This document shows positions 1 to 5,321 of a DNA stretch of 5,321 bases, one piece after another. The translations under genes and the position numbers were made by a program. The notes under the pieces are model-generated. The model saw only the letters and a list, made by a program, of their open reading frames with translations, was not told the origin of the DNA and did no database searches. Every line of letters starts with the position of its first letter. Within the stretch, counting starts at the first letter, position 1. The stretch is from Candidatus Acetothermia bacterium (GTDB taxonomy: Bacteria > Bipolaricaulota > Bipolaricaulia > RBG-16-55-9 > JANLFV01). Location: the NCBI GenBank assembly GCA_028275195.1, contig JAPWVC010000090.1:1-5321 (forward strand). The letters are read 5' to 3'.

Positions 1-2615
1 ATGATCCCGGGAGCGTCGGCTATACGATCCTGAAGAACCTCATCGGCTCGGGCTTCTCCGGGGTCGTCTACCCGGTGAACCTCAAGCGGGAGAGCGTGAT
101 GGGGATCGCGGCCTACCCCTCGCTGAAGGCCATCCCCAAGCAAGTTGATCTCGCGATCATCGCCACTCCGGCCCGGACCGTCCCGGACCTAGTCGAGGAG
201 TGCGGCCAGGCCGGGGTCCTGGGAGTGATCATCATCTCCGCGGGGTTCAAGGAGATCGGGGAGGAGGGCCGCCGGCTCGAGGAGGAGATCCTCAAGCGGG
301 CCAGGCCCTACGGGGTCCGGATCATCGGGCCGAACTGCCTGGGAGTGATCGTCCCCCAGATCCGGTTGAACGCCTCCTTCGCCGCCTCCATGCCCCAGCC
401 GGGGAATATCGCCCTCATCTCCCAGTCCGGGGCCCTTTGCACGGCGATCCTCGATTGGTCCCTCCGCGAGGGAGTCGGCTTCAGCCACTTCGTCTCGATC
501 GGGGATATGCTCGATGTCGACTTCGGGGACTTGATCGACTACTTCGGCGCGGACCCAAGGACGAGGAGCATCATCCTCTACATCGAGAGCCTCACCAATG
601 CCAGGAAGTTCATGAGCGCGGCCCGGGCCTTCGCTCGGACCAAGCCGATCGTGGTCGTCAAGTCCGGGAGATCGCCCGAGGCGGCCCAGGCCGCGGCCTC
701 CCATACCGGCGCGCTCGCCGGTGAAGATATCATCTACGACGCGGCCTTCCAGCGGGCGGGGATCGTCCGGGTCGAGGAGATCGCGGACCTCTTCAATTGC
801 GCCGAGATCCTCGCCAAGCAGCGGAACCCGAAGGGCCCGAACCTGGCGATCATCACCAATGCCGGCGGGCCGGGGGTGATGGCCACGGACGCGCTCCTCA
901 AATACGGCGGGAAGCTAGCCCCACTCGCCCCGGAGACACTAGAGGAATTGGACAGGGCTTTGCCCCCCTACTGGAGCCATGGGAACCCCATCGACATCCT
1001 CGGGGATGCCTCCCCTGAGCGCTACGCCCGGGCCCTGGAGATCGTCCTCAAGGATAAGGGGGTCGACGGCGTCTTGGTGATCCTCACCCCTCAGGCGATG
1101 ACCGACCCGACGGGCGTGGCGCGGCAGGTCATTCATGTCTCGAAGGAAGCGCCCAAGCCGGTCCTAGCGGCTTGGATGGGCGGAGAGAGCGTGGAGGAGG
1201 GGATCGAGCTCCTCAACCGGATGGGAGTCCCGACCTATTCCACCCCGGAGCAGGCGGCCAAGACCTTCTCCTACATGTATTCCTACACTCACAACCTCGA
1301 GCTCCTCTACGAGACCCCGAAGGACATCCGGGTGGATTTCCAGCTCGACCGGCGACGGGTCAAGGAGATCTTCGACATGATCATGATGGAGGGGCAAGAG
1401 CTCCTCTCGGAGCCGGTCTCCAAGTCCCTCCTCGAGACCTACGGGATCCCCGTGGCCAAGCCCTACCCCGCCCGGAGCCCGGAGGAGGCGGTGGCGCTTG
1501 CCGAGCGGATCGGCTATCCCGTGGTGCTGAAACTCCTCTCGCCCCAGATCAGCCATAAGAGCGATGTCGGAGGGGTGTTGCTCGACCTCCACTCACCCGA
1601 GGCTGTCCGCCGCGGCTTCCAAGAGATTGTGGACCGGGCAAGGCAGGCCGAGCCCTTGGCCCAGATCGAGGGGGTGACCGTCCAGAAGATGATCAAGGCC
1701 GAGAACGCCTACGAGGTGATCCTGGGGGCGAAGAAGGACCCGACCTTCGGGGCAGTGATCCTCTTCGGGATGGGCGGGATCGCCGCCGAGGTCTTCCAAG
1801 ACCGGGCGGTGGGCCTCCCCCCGCTCAATGAGCGGCTGGCCCAGCGCCTGATCGAGTCGATCAAGGGGTATAAGGTCCTCAAGGGCTTCCGCGGCCGCCC
1901 GGCGGTGGACCTCGACCTCTTGAAGGAGATCCTCATCCGCTTCTCCTACCTCGTGGTGGACTACCCCGAGATCAAGGAGATGGACATCAACCCGCTGCTC
2001 ATCGGGCCGGAGGGGGCCTGGGCCCTCGATGCCCGGGTGGTGGTCGATAAGGCCGCTCTGACCCAAGGGGTAAAGCCCTACAGCCATCTTGCCATCCGCC
2101 CCTACCCCGAGGAGTTGGTCCGCCAGGCGAGGCTGAAGGACGGGACTCCCCTAATCTTGAGGCCGATCAAGCCCGAGGATGAGCCCCTCTGGCACGAGAT
2201 GCTCTCGACCTTCTCTCAGGCGACGATCCGGTTCCGCTTCTTCTCCCAGATCGGGGAGATCACCCACGAGTTCGCCACTCGCTACTGCTTCATCGACTAT
2301 GAGCGGGAGGTGGCAATTGTAGCTGAGCTGGAGGAGGCCGGCCGGCGACGGCTCATCGGGGTAGGACGGCTGACGAGCGGGCCTGACCTGGAGGAAGCCG
2401 AGCTAGCGGTCGTGGTCGGGGACCCCTGGCAGGGGCGAGGGGCGGGAACCCTCCTCACGGACTACTGCCTCGAGATCGCGAGGGCGCGGGGGCTCAAGCG
2501 GATCATAGCGGAGATGCTCCCCGACAATGTGGTGATCATCGAGATGCTCAGACGGCGAGGGTTCGCCCTGGAGCGGGTGGAGGATGTGGTCCGCGGGGTC
2601 CTCCCCTTAAGCTAG
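1..2615 (+). CDS. ADP-forming acyl-CoA synthetase fused to GNAT acetyltransferase (Pat-like), 5' partial
   Basis: The gene enters from the left edge; the first complete codon is at base 3 and 870 residues are visible. Counting that codon as residue 1, a CoA-binding Rossmann domain opens at once with DPGSVG and runs to IIGPNCLG (about 107). A succinyl-CoA-ligase-like region follows, with SQSGAL (140-145) and SHTGAL, whose His234 aligns with the phosphorylated histidine of this family. An ATP-grasp domain (about 460-690) carries HKSDVGGV with His518 and MDINPLL (660-666). A GNAT domain (about 705-868) has the acetyl-CoA motif DPWQGRGAG (807-815) and a candidate catalytic Glu800. ADP-forming synthetases interconvert acyl-CoA + ADP + Pi and acid + CoA + ATP. 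The same architecture with GNAT is the Pat/YfiQ protein lysine acetyltransferase. The GTG at 75 is not the start: the frame is open, with conserved domain sequence, up to the edge. Roughly 15-25 residues are probably missing. Family assignment is firm; which activity dominates is inference. Confidence 0.93.
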   Translation, partial: DPGSVGYTILKNLIGSGFSGVVYPVNLKRESVMGIAAYPSLKAIPKQVDLAIIATPARTVPDLVEECGQAGVLGVIIISAGFKEIGEEGRRLEEEILKRARPYGVRIIGPNCLGVIVPQIRLNASFAASMPQPGNIALISQSGALCTAILDWSLREGVGFSHFVSIGDMLDVDFGDLIDYFGADPRTRSIILYIESLTNARKFMSAARAFARTKPIVVVKSGRSPEAAQAAASHTGALAGEDIIYDAAFQRAGIVRVEEIADLFNCAEILAKQRNPKGPNLAIITNAGGPGVMATDALLKYGGKLAPLAPETLEELDRALPPYWSHGNPIDILGDASPERYARALEIVLKDKGVDGVLVILTPQAMTDPTGVARQVIHVSKEAPKPVLAAWMGGESVEEGIELLNRMGVPTYSTPEQAAKTFSYMYSYTHNLELLYETPKDIRVDFQLDRRRVKEIFDMIMMEGQELLSEPVSKSLLETYGIPVAKPYPARSPEEAVALAERIGYPVVLKLLSPQISHKSDVGGVLLDLHSPEAVRRGFQEIVDRARQAEPLAQIEGVTVQKMIKAENAYEVILGAKKDPTFGAVILFGMGGIAAEVFQDRAVGLPPLNERLAQRLIESIKGYKVLKGFRGRPAVDLDLLKEILIRFSYLVVDYPEIKEMDINPLLIGPEGAWALDARVVVDKAALTQGVKPYSHLAIRPYPEELVRQARLKDGTPLILRPIKPEDEPLWHEMLSTFSQATIRFRFFSQIGEITHEFATRYCFIDYEREVAIVAELEEAGRRRLIGVGRLTSGPDLEEAELAVVVGDPWQGRGAGTLLTDYCLEIARARGLKRIIAEMLPDNVVIIEMLRRRGFALERVEDVVRGVLPLS
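2612..2615. other. Interlocked stop codons of convergent genes
   Basis: The palindrome CTAG supplies the TAG stop of the synthetase/GNAT gene (2613-2615, + strand) and the TAG stop of rng (2614-2612, minus strand). The coding regions overlap by 3 bp, so there is no intergenic space for a terminator. I see no hairpin followed by a T-run immediately beyond either stop, so each transcript probably runs into the other gene's 3' end. Confidence 0.9.
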
Positions 2616-3832
2616 CCTTCCTCTTCCTCCTCCAGGGCCGCGGCCAGGCTCTTCTCCTCCCTCTTGCGAGTGATCTCCACCAGCCCGAGCCCGGTGATGT
2701 CTATAAAGTCGGTCGGGACCGGGTCCTTCTTCAGCTCCTGCCGGAGCCGTTCGATCACCTTCTCCATAGCTTCCCGGCTCTTCATGTCGATGAAGTCGAC
2801 GATGATGATCCCGCTGATCTTCCGGAGGCGGAGCTGGCGGGGGATCTCCACTGCCGCCTCGAGGTTGGTATTGAAGATCGCGGCCTCCTGATTCCGGTGG
2901 TGGACATCCCCGCGGGTGTTGACATCGATGGCCGTGAGGGCCTCGGTCTCCGCGATCACCAAGGTCCCACCGCCCTCGAGCTTCACCTCGCTCTGGAGGC
3001 TCTCGCGGAGCTGGCGCTCGACATCCCATTGCTCGAAGAGCGGGAGGCCATCGTGGTAGAGTTCGATCACATCCTTATATTCCCCCATCCACATGTAGTC
3101 GAGGTAGCCCAAGATCTCCTGGTAGACCGGCTCGGAGTCGACGATCACTCGTGAGACATCCTCGAGGAGCCGGTCGCGGATGATCCGCTTCACCAGGCCT
3201 GGCCCCTCATAGAGGAGCTTGGGGCGGGAGGAGCGCTCGGCCTCCTCTTCGATCCCCTTCCAGGTCCCGAGCAAGAAGTTGAAGTCCCGCTCGAGGTCCC
3301 GCCGCTCAGCCCCTCGCGAGGCGGTCCGGGCGATCAGCCCCTCTGAGGGGCGCTTCAGCTCTTGAGCGATCCGCTTGAGGCGGCGGATCTCCCGCCGCTC
3401 CTCGATCCGCCGGGAGACCCCCAGCCGGCTGTCCTTGGGGAGGAAGACCCAGAACCGCCCGGGGAGGGCGATCCTGGTCGTCCCCTGGGGGTTCTTCCCC
3501 CCGATTCCCTCCCGCTTGACTTGAACGATCAGCTTCTGCCCGGGGCGGAGGACCCGCTGGATCGGGGCCTCCTCGTGCCGGCGATAGCCCTGGCTCTGGA
3601 GGAGAGCATCGTTCAGCTCCTTCTGGGAGAGGAAGAGGTTCTGCTCCAGCCCGACATCGACGAAGGCCGAGCCGAGCCCGCTCAAGATGTCCTTGACGAT
3701 CCCGAGGTAAATGTTCCCCACGATCCGCTCATGGCTCGGGCCCTCATAGTAGATCTCCATCAGCCGCCCATCTTCCAGGAGCGCCACCCTCGTCTCCTGG
3801 CCGGCGGCATTGATCAAGATGACCTTCTCCAA
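2612..3832 (-). CDS. rng: Ribonuclease G/E family endoribonuclease, short form without zinc-link
   Basis: This 406-residue protein is a single-strand-specific, 5'-end-sensing endoribonuclease for rRNA/mRNA processing. The RNase H-like N terminus is followed by an S1 domain (about 36-125, IVGNIYLGIV, with F57 and F67 at the RNA-binding positions), a 5'-sensor (R169, T170 in EGLIART) and a DNase I-like catalytic domain. The metal ligands are D303 in AIDVN, with N305, and D346 in IIIVDFIDM; these numbers coincide with E. coli RNase E. FNTNLEAA and RQLRLR are also family hallmarks. It ends at TRKREEKSLAAALEEEEEG, exactly where the family has the CPxCxG zinc-link and then a small C-terminal domain. 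E. coli RNase G has 489 residues. No cysteine codon exists in any frame for 60 bases past the stop, so a recent frameshift is unlikely. The start is TTG at 3832: an in-frame TGA lies nine codons upstream, no ATG or GTG intervenes, and a strong ribosome-binding site precedes it. It overlaps folK by 19 bp. Confidence 0.93.
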   Translation of the reverse strand: MEKVILINAAGQETRVALLEDGRLMEIYYEGPSHERIVGNIYLGIVKDILSGLGSAFVDVGLEQNLFLSQKELNDALLQSQGYRRHEEAPIQRVLRPGQKLIVQVKREGIGGKNPQGTTRIALPGRFWVFLPKDSRLGVSRRIEERREIRRLKRIAQELKRPSEGLIARTASRGAERRDLERDFNFLLGTWKGIEEEAERSSRPKLLYEGPGLVKRIIRDRLLEDVSRVIVDSEPVYQEILGYLDYMWMGEYKDVIELYHDGLPLFEQWDVERQLRESLQSEVKLEGGGTLVIAETEALTAIDVNTRGDVHHRNQEAAIFNTNLEAAVEIPRQLRLRKISGIIIVDFIDMKSREAMEKVIERLRQELKKDPVPTDFIDITGLGLVEITRKREEKSLAAALEEEEEG

Positions 3833-4311
3833 CCCAAACGGATCACCTTCTTCCGCTCATCGAGGCCCGCCAATAGCTCGCGCAGCGGCCGCCCCAGGCG
3901 GGGATGGATCAGCTCCGGCGCGAGCTCGCAGAGCGGCTCAAGGACGAACCGCCGGCGGTGGAGCTCCGGATGGGGAAGGACCAGGCCGTCCTCCTCCATG
4001 ACTAAGTCGCCGTAGAGGAGGAGGTCGAGGTCGATCTCCCGCGGCCCCCAGCGGCCGCGGTCCTCCCGGCCCAGGGCCTTCTCGATCTCCTTCAATCGGC
4101 GGAGGAGCTCCCCAGGGGCTAGCTCGGCCTCGACCTCAACGACGGTGTTGAAGAACCAGGGTTGGGCCTCTACTCCCACCGGCTCGGTCTCGTAGAGCGA
4201 GGCCCGCCGCAGGACCCTGATCCCCGGGGAGGAATCGAGAAGAGAGATCGCCCGCACGAGGTTCTCCTCCCGTTCCCCCACATTGGAGCCGAGCCCGATG
4301 TAGGCCCTCAT
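3814..4311 (-). CDS. folK: 2-amino-4-hydroxy-6-hydroxymethyldihydropteridine pyrophosphokinase (HPPK)
   Basis: This cytoplasmic folate-pathway enzyme transfers pyrophosphate from ATP to 6-hydroxymethyl-7,8-dihydropterin, giving the substrate of dihydropteroate synthase. The 165-residue length fits the family (E. coli 159). Diagnostic motifs are in order: YIGLGSNVGERE at the N terminus, LYETEPVG (39-46), FFNTVVEVE (53-61), and the signature RGRWGPREIDLDLLLYG (85-101). In the signature, D94 and D96 are the expected magnesium ligands, R91 and W88 sit in the ATP/pterin site, and R85/R87 match the mobile-loop arginines. LPHPELHRRRFVLEPLCELAPE (112-133) completes the fold. The ATG at 4311 overlaps the folB TGA in an ATGA, indicating translational coupling. 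The last 19 bp overlap rng and carry its ribosome-binding site. No other member of the family explains these motifs. Confidence 0.97.
   Translation of the reverse strand: MRAYIGLGSNVGEREENLVRAISLLDSSPGIRVLRRASLYETEPVGVEAQPWFFNTVVEVEAELAPGELLRRLKEIEKALGREDRGRWGPREIDLDLLLYGDLVMEEDGLVLPHPELHRRRFVLEPLCELAPELIHPRLGRPLRELLAGLDERKKVIRLGWRRSS
3840..3848 (-). promoter_or_regulatory. Ribosome-binding site for rng inside folK
   Basis: Read on the minus strand this is AGGTGATCC, a 9-base perfect complement of the conserved GGATCACCT near the 3' end of bacterial 16S rRNA. Seven bases separate it from the TTG start of rng. It lies within the last codons of folK (encoding KKVIR), so ribosomes finishing folK pass over it. 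Together with the upstream in-frame TGA it supports the TTG at 3832 as the true start. Confidence 0.7.
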
Positions 4312-4670
4312 CGCCGCTCTACCACCACCTCAGCCCCGAGCCAGCCGACGCGCGTCCGCGGCGGAAGCGGAGGATGGAGCTTCCTCACCCGCACGGTCAC
4401 CCGCCCGACCTTGGGGAAGCCTGCCAAGATCGCCTCGGCCACGGCAGAAGCGAAGGCCTCGATGAGCTTAAAACTCCTCTCATTAATCTCCTTAACCCTC
4501 TCGATCACCTTGGTATAATCCACCGTCGCTTCCAGCTCGTCCGTGGAGCCAAACTCTCCCTCTAGCTCCAATTCGAGATCGATGGCGAAGGGCTGAGCCC
4601 GCGCCCGCTCCTCCGCGCTCACGCCATGCCGCCCGCGGAGCTCCAGCCCCTGAATGACGAGCCTCGTCAT
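4308..4670 (-). CDS. folB: Dihydroneopterin aldolase
   Basis: FolB cleaves 7,8-dihydroneopterin to 6-hydroxymethyl-7,8-dihydropterin and glycolaldehyde, the step just before FolK; many homologues also epimerise the substrate. The 120-residue length is normal. Family features are LVIQGLELRGRHGVSAEER near the N terminus, the acidic pair E20/E21 where the family has a conserved glutamate, QPFAIDLELEL (26-36), the DYTKVIERV segment (51-59), LIEAFASAVAEAIL (69-82) with the substrate-binding glutamate E71, and VRVRKLHPPLP (93-103) with candidate catalytic lysine K97. The enzyme usually forms a ring of eight subunits. The frame stays open upstream to 4874, but that extension is low-complexity, crosses the divergent promoters and lies antisense to the regulator. 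The family N terminus matches ATG 4670, preceded by AAGAGG three bases upstream, a rather tight spacing. It is first gene of the folB-folK-rng run. Confidence 0.95.
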   Translation of the reverse strand: MTRLVIQGLELRGRHGVSAEERARAQPFAIDLELELEGEFGSTDELEATVDYTKVIERVKEINERSFKLIEAFASAVAEAILAGFPKVGRVTVRVRKLHPPLPPRTRVGWLGAEVVVERR

Positions 4671-4694
4671 CGGCCTCTTGACAGCCTCGCTCTC

Positions 4695-4723
4695 AGTATA
4701 TGAATAAGCGGGGAGGGGCGCAA
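4695..4723 (-). promoter_or_regulatory. Predicted sigma-70-type promoter for folB-folK-rng
   Basis: On the minus strand the -10 is TATACT (4700-4695, five of six matches) and the -35 is TTGCGC (4723-4718, only TTG matching), with a 17-base spacer. Transcription should begin near 4688, leaving about 18 bases of leader containing AAGAGG before the folB ATG at 4670. The -35 lies inside the hairpin sequence at 4711-4730. The weak -35 suggests modest or activator-assisted expression. Confidence 0.5.
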
Positions 4724-4730
4724 GCCTCCC
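4711..4730. repeat. Inverted repeat / hairpin in the divergent intergenic region
   Basis: GGGAGG (4711-4716) and CCTCCC (4725-4730) form a 6-bp stem with an 8-base loop. An alternative plus-strand RNA fold pairs GGGA with TCCC and GGC with GCC around a GCAA tetraloop, with a GG bulge. There is no T-run on either strand, so it is not an intrinsic terminator. It overlaps the folB -35 and lies just upstream of the regulator -35, so a DNA operator is at least as likely as an RNA structure. Confidence 0.45.
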
Positions 4731-4736
4731 GCCCTC

Positions 4737-4765
4737 TTGACTGGTGCAATGATTTCTGCTATGCT
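4737..4765 (+). promoter_or_regulatory. Predicted sigma-70-type promoter for the XRE-cupin gene
   Basis: The -35 is TTGACT (4737-4742, five of six) and the -10 is TATGCT (4760-4765, four of six), with a spacer of exactly 17 bases and an extended -10 TG at 4757-4758. Transcription would begin about 4772-4776, and the GTG start codon is at 4777. The predicted leader is therefore zero to five bases, with no room for a ribosome-binding site. Confidence 0.65.
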
Positions 4766-4776
4766 GTAAATTTGCA
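4745..4776. repeat. Imperfect inverted repeat across the regulator -10, candidate operator
   Basis: TGCAA (4745-4749) is mirrored by TTGCA (4772-4776), and ATTT (4752-4755) by AAAT (4768-4771); a two-base offset on the left side makes it imperfect. It encloses the -10 element and ends at the base before the start codon. XRE-type repressors often bind such dyads to autoregulate, but there is only one copy and the match may be chance in this unusually A+T-rich stretch. Confidence 0.35.
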
Positions 4777-5321
4777 GTGAAGGAGATCGGGGAGCGCTTA
4801 CGGGCGGCCCGGCAGCAGAAGGGCCTGACGCTGGAGGAGCTCGCGGCCCGGACCGGCCTATCTGTCAGCTTCATCTCCCAGGTGGAGCGGGGGATCTCCT
4901 CCCCCTCGATCGTCTCCCTTTACTCCATCTGTAAGGCCTTGGAGATCCCAGTCACTCGCGTCCTGGCTGAGGGGAGCCGCACCCCCTCGACGGTCACCAA
5001 GGCCGATGAGCAGTTGCAGATCCGGATCTCCAACTCTGCCGTCTCCTACCGCTATCTGAGTGGGGCCTTCCCCGAGAGGGTCATCGAGGTCCTGATCAAC
5101 GAGTTCCCGCCGAACTACTCCCATCCCCTCGCCCCGCACGAGGGAGAGGAGTTCGGCTATGTCCTGGAAGGGCACTTAGTCCTCAAGATCGAGGAGGAGA
5201 GGTATCCCCTCGGCCCCGGGGACAGCTACCACTTCCTGGCGACCAAGCCCCATGGCTATGAGACCGCGGAGGAGGGCGCGCGGGTCCTGATGGCTACGAC
5301 GCAGAAGTTCATCGAGTGGCA
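4777..5321 (+). CDS. XRE-family transcriptional regulator with C-terminal cupin sensor domain, 3' partial
   Basis: 181 residues are visible before the window ends. Residues 2-63 form a lambda-repressor-like helix-turn-helix (IGERLRAARQQKGLTLEELA, then recognition helix SVSFISQVERG at 29-39, and SSPSIVSLYSICKAL). A linker leads to a cupin domain (about 100-181) with HEGEEFGYVLEGHLVLKIE (121-139), LGPGDSYHF (145-153) and KPHGYE (157-162); H121, E125 and H159 are candidate metal or ligand residues. Proteins of this layout, such as PuuR, sense small molecules through the cupin; the ligand here cannot be read. At about 180-190 residues the family is nearly complete, so few residues are probably missing. 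The start is GTG: an in-frame TGA lies at 4750-4752, and no ATG, GTG or TTG occurs between it and 4777. No ribosome-binding site precedes it. It is divergent from folB. Confidence 0.92.
   Translation, partial: MKEIGERLRAARQQKGLTLEELAARTGLSVSFISQVERGISSPSIVSLYSICKALEIPVTRVLAEGSRTPSTVTKADEQLQIRISNSAVSYRYLSGAFPERVIEVLINEFPPNYSHPLAPHEGEEFGYVLEGHLVLKIEEERYPLGPGDSYHFLATKPHGYETAEEGARVLMATTQKFIEW

Larger units (their letters stand above)
4674..4741. repeat. Pair of 9-bp direct repeats CCTCTTGAC
   Basis: CCTCTTGAC occurs at 4674-4682 and again at 4733-4741, 59 bp apart in the same orientation, bracketing the divergent promoter region. The left copy contains, on the minus strand, the AAGAGG ribosome-binding site of folB and, on the plus strand, a perfect TTGACA. 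The right copy supplies the -35 element of the regulator gene. It may be a protein-binding repeat or chance constrained by these signals. Confidence 0.35.

Noticed and set aside
75..77. GTG at 75 as the start of the synthetase/GNAT gene
   Set aside because: The frame is open to the left edge and encodes the conserved CoA-binding-domain opening DPGSVGYTILKNL just before it, so the gene is cut by the window.
189..704. Long antisense and alternate-frame open frames across the synthetase gene, including 1593-2087 on the minus strand
   Set aside because: Their composition is typical of shadows of a high-G+C coding frame, and the sense frame is conserved throughout.
2551..2612. Hidden zinc-link of RNase G/E in a shifted frame past its stop
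   Set aside because: The minus strand here has no TG dinucleotide, so no cysteine can be encoded in any frame, and the stretch is the C terminus of the convergent gene.
3362..4015. 217-codon open frame on the plus strand opposite rng and folK
   Set aside because: It is a G+C-rich antisense shadow, full of D, P and L, with no recognisable domain, opposite two clearly real genes.
4678..4704. Second plus-strand promoter with TTGACA at 4678 and TATGAA at 4699
   Set aside because: The -35 is perfect, but the spacer is only 15 bases and the -10 is poor; the promoter at 4737-4765 is clearly better.
4749..4769. Six-codon upstream frame (MISAML) before the XRE-cupin gene
   Set aside because: It lies over the -10 element and upstream of the predicted transcription start, so it would not be transcribed from that promoter and has no ribosome-binding site.
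4671..4874. N-terminal extension of folB to an ATG at 4874
   Set aside because: The extra 68 residues resemble no part of dihydroneopterin aldolase, cross both promoters and lie antisense to the helix-turn-helix coding region.
1..5321. tRNA or rRNA genes, CRISPR arrays, insertion sequences, intrinsic terminators
   Set aside because: No cloverleaf, repeat-spacer pattern, transposase or hairpin followed by a T-run was seen; nearly all bases are accounted for by the five genes.

Overview
This is a gene-dense, bacterial, G+C-rich window (about 60% or more by eye, with CTC, ATC, GAG and CGG preferred). It holds five protein genes, two of them cut by the window edges. I see no RNA gene, insertion sequence or CRISPR array. 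Rng, FolB/FolK and an XRE-cupin regulator indicate a bacterium. The acyl-CoA synthetase/GNAT fusion is common in anaerobic and thermophilic lineages such as Chloroflexota, Desulfobacterota and Bipolaricaulota (Acetothermia). The sequence does not settle the phylum; an uncultivated anaerobe of that kind is only a guess.

Layout. Bases 1-2615 (+) are most of an ADP-forming acyl-CoA synthetase fused at its C terminus to a GNAT acetyltransferase; its N terminus lies before the window. Facing it on the minus strand is a three-gene run read folB (4670-4308), folK (4311-3814), rng (3832-2612). All its junctions overlap: 4 bp (ATGA) between folB and folK, and 19 bp between folK and rng. The two convergent genes share a CTAG, so their stop codons interlock. 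A 106-bp divergent intergenic region (4671-4776) separates folB from an XRE-cupin regulator gene that starts at 4777 (+) and runs off the window end.

How the genes work together. FolB and FolK are consecutive enzymes making the pterin half of folate. The RNase G/E gene is apparently cotranscribed and translationally coupled to folK. The regulator is divergent from this run and may control folB, itself, or genes beyond the window. The synthetase/GNAT protein belongs to acyl-CoA energy metabolism and/or protein lysine acetylation and has no obvious link to the folate genes.

Most notable points: the RNase G/E keeps its catalytic and 5'-sensor residues but stops where the zinc-link cysteines should be; the synthetase/GNAT fusion keeps both phospho-transfer histidines; the regulator gene has a good promoter so close to its GTG start that the mRNA should be leaderless or nearly so; and the rng TTG start is served by a 9-base ribosome-binding match embedded in folK. 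I found no clear sign of a wholly new system; the window reads mainly as core metabolism with some unusual details.
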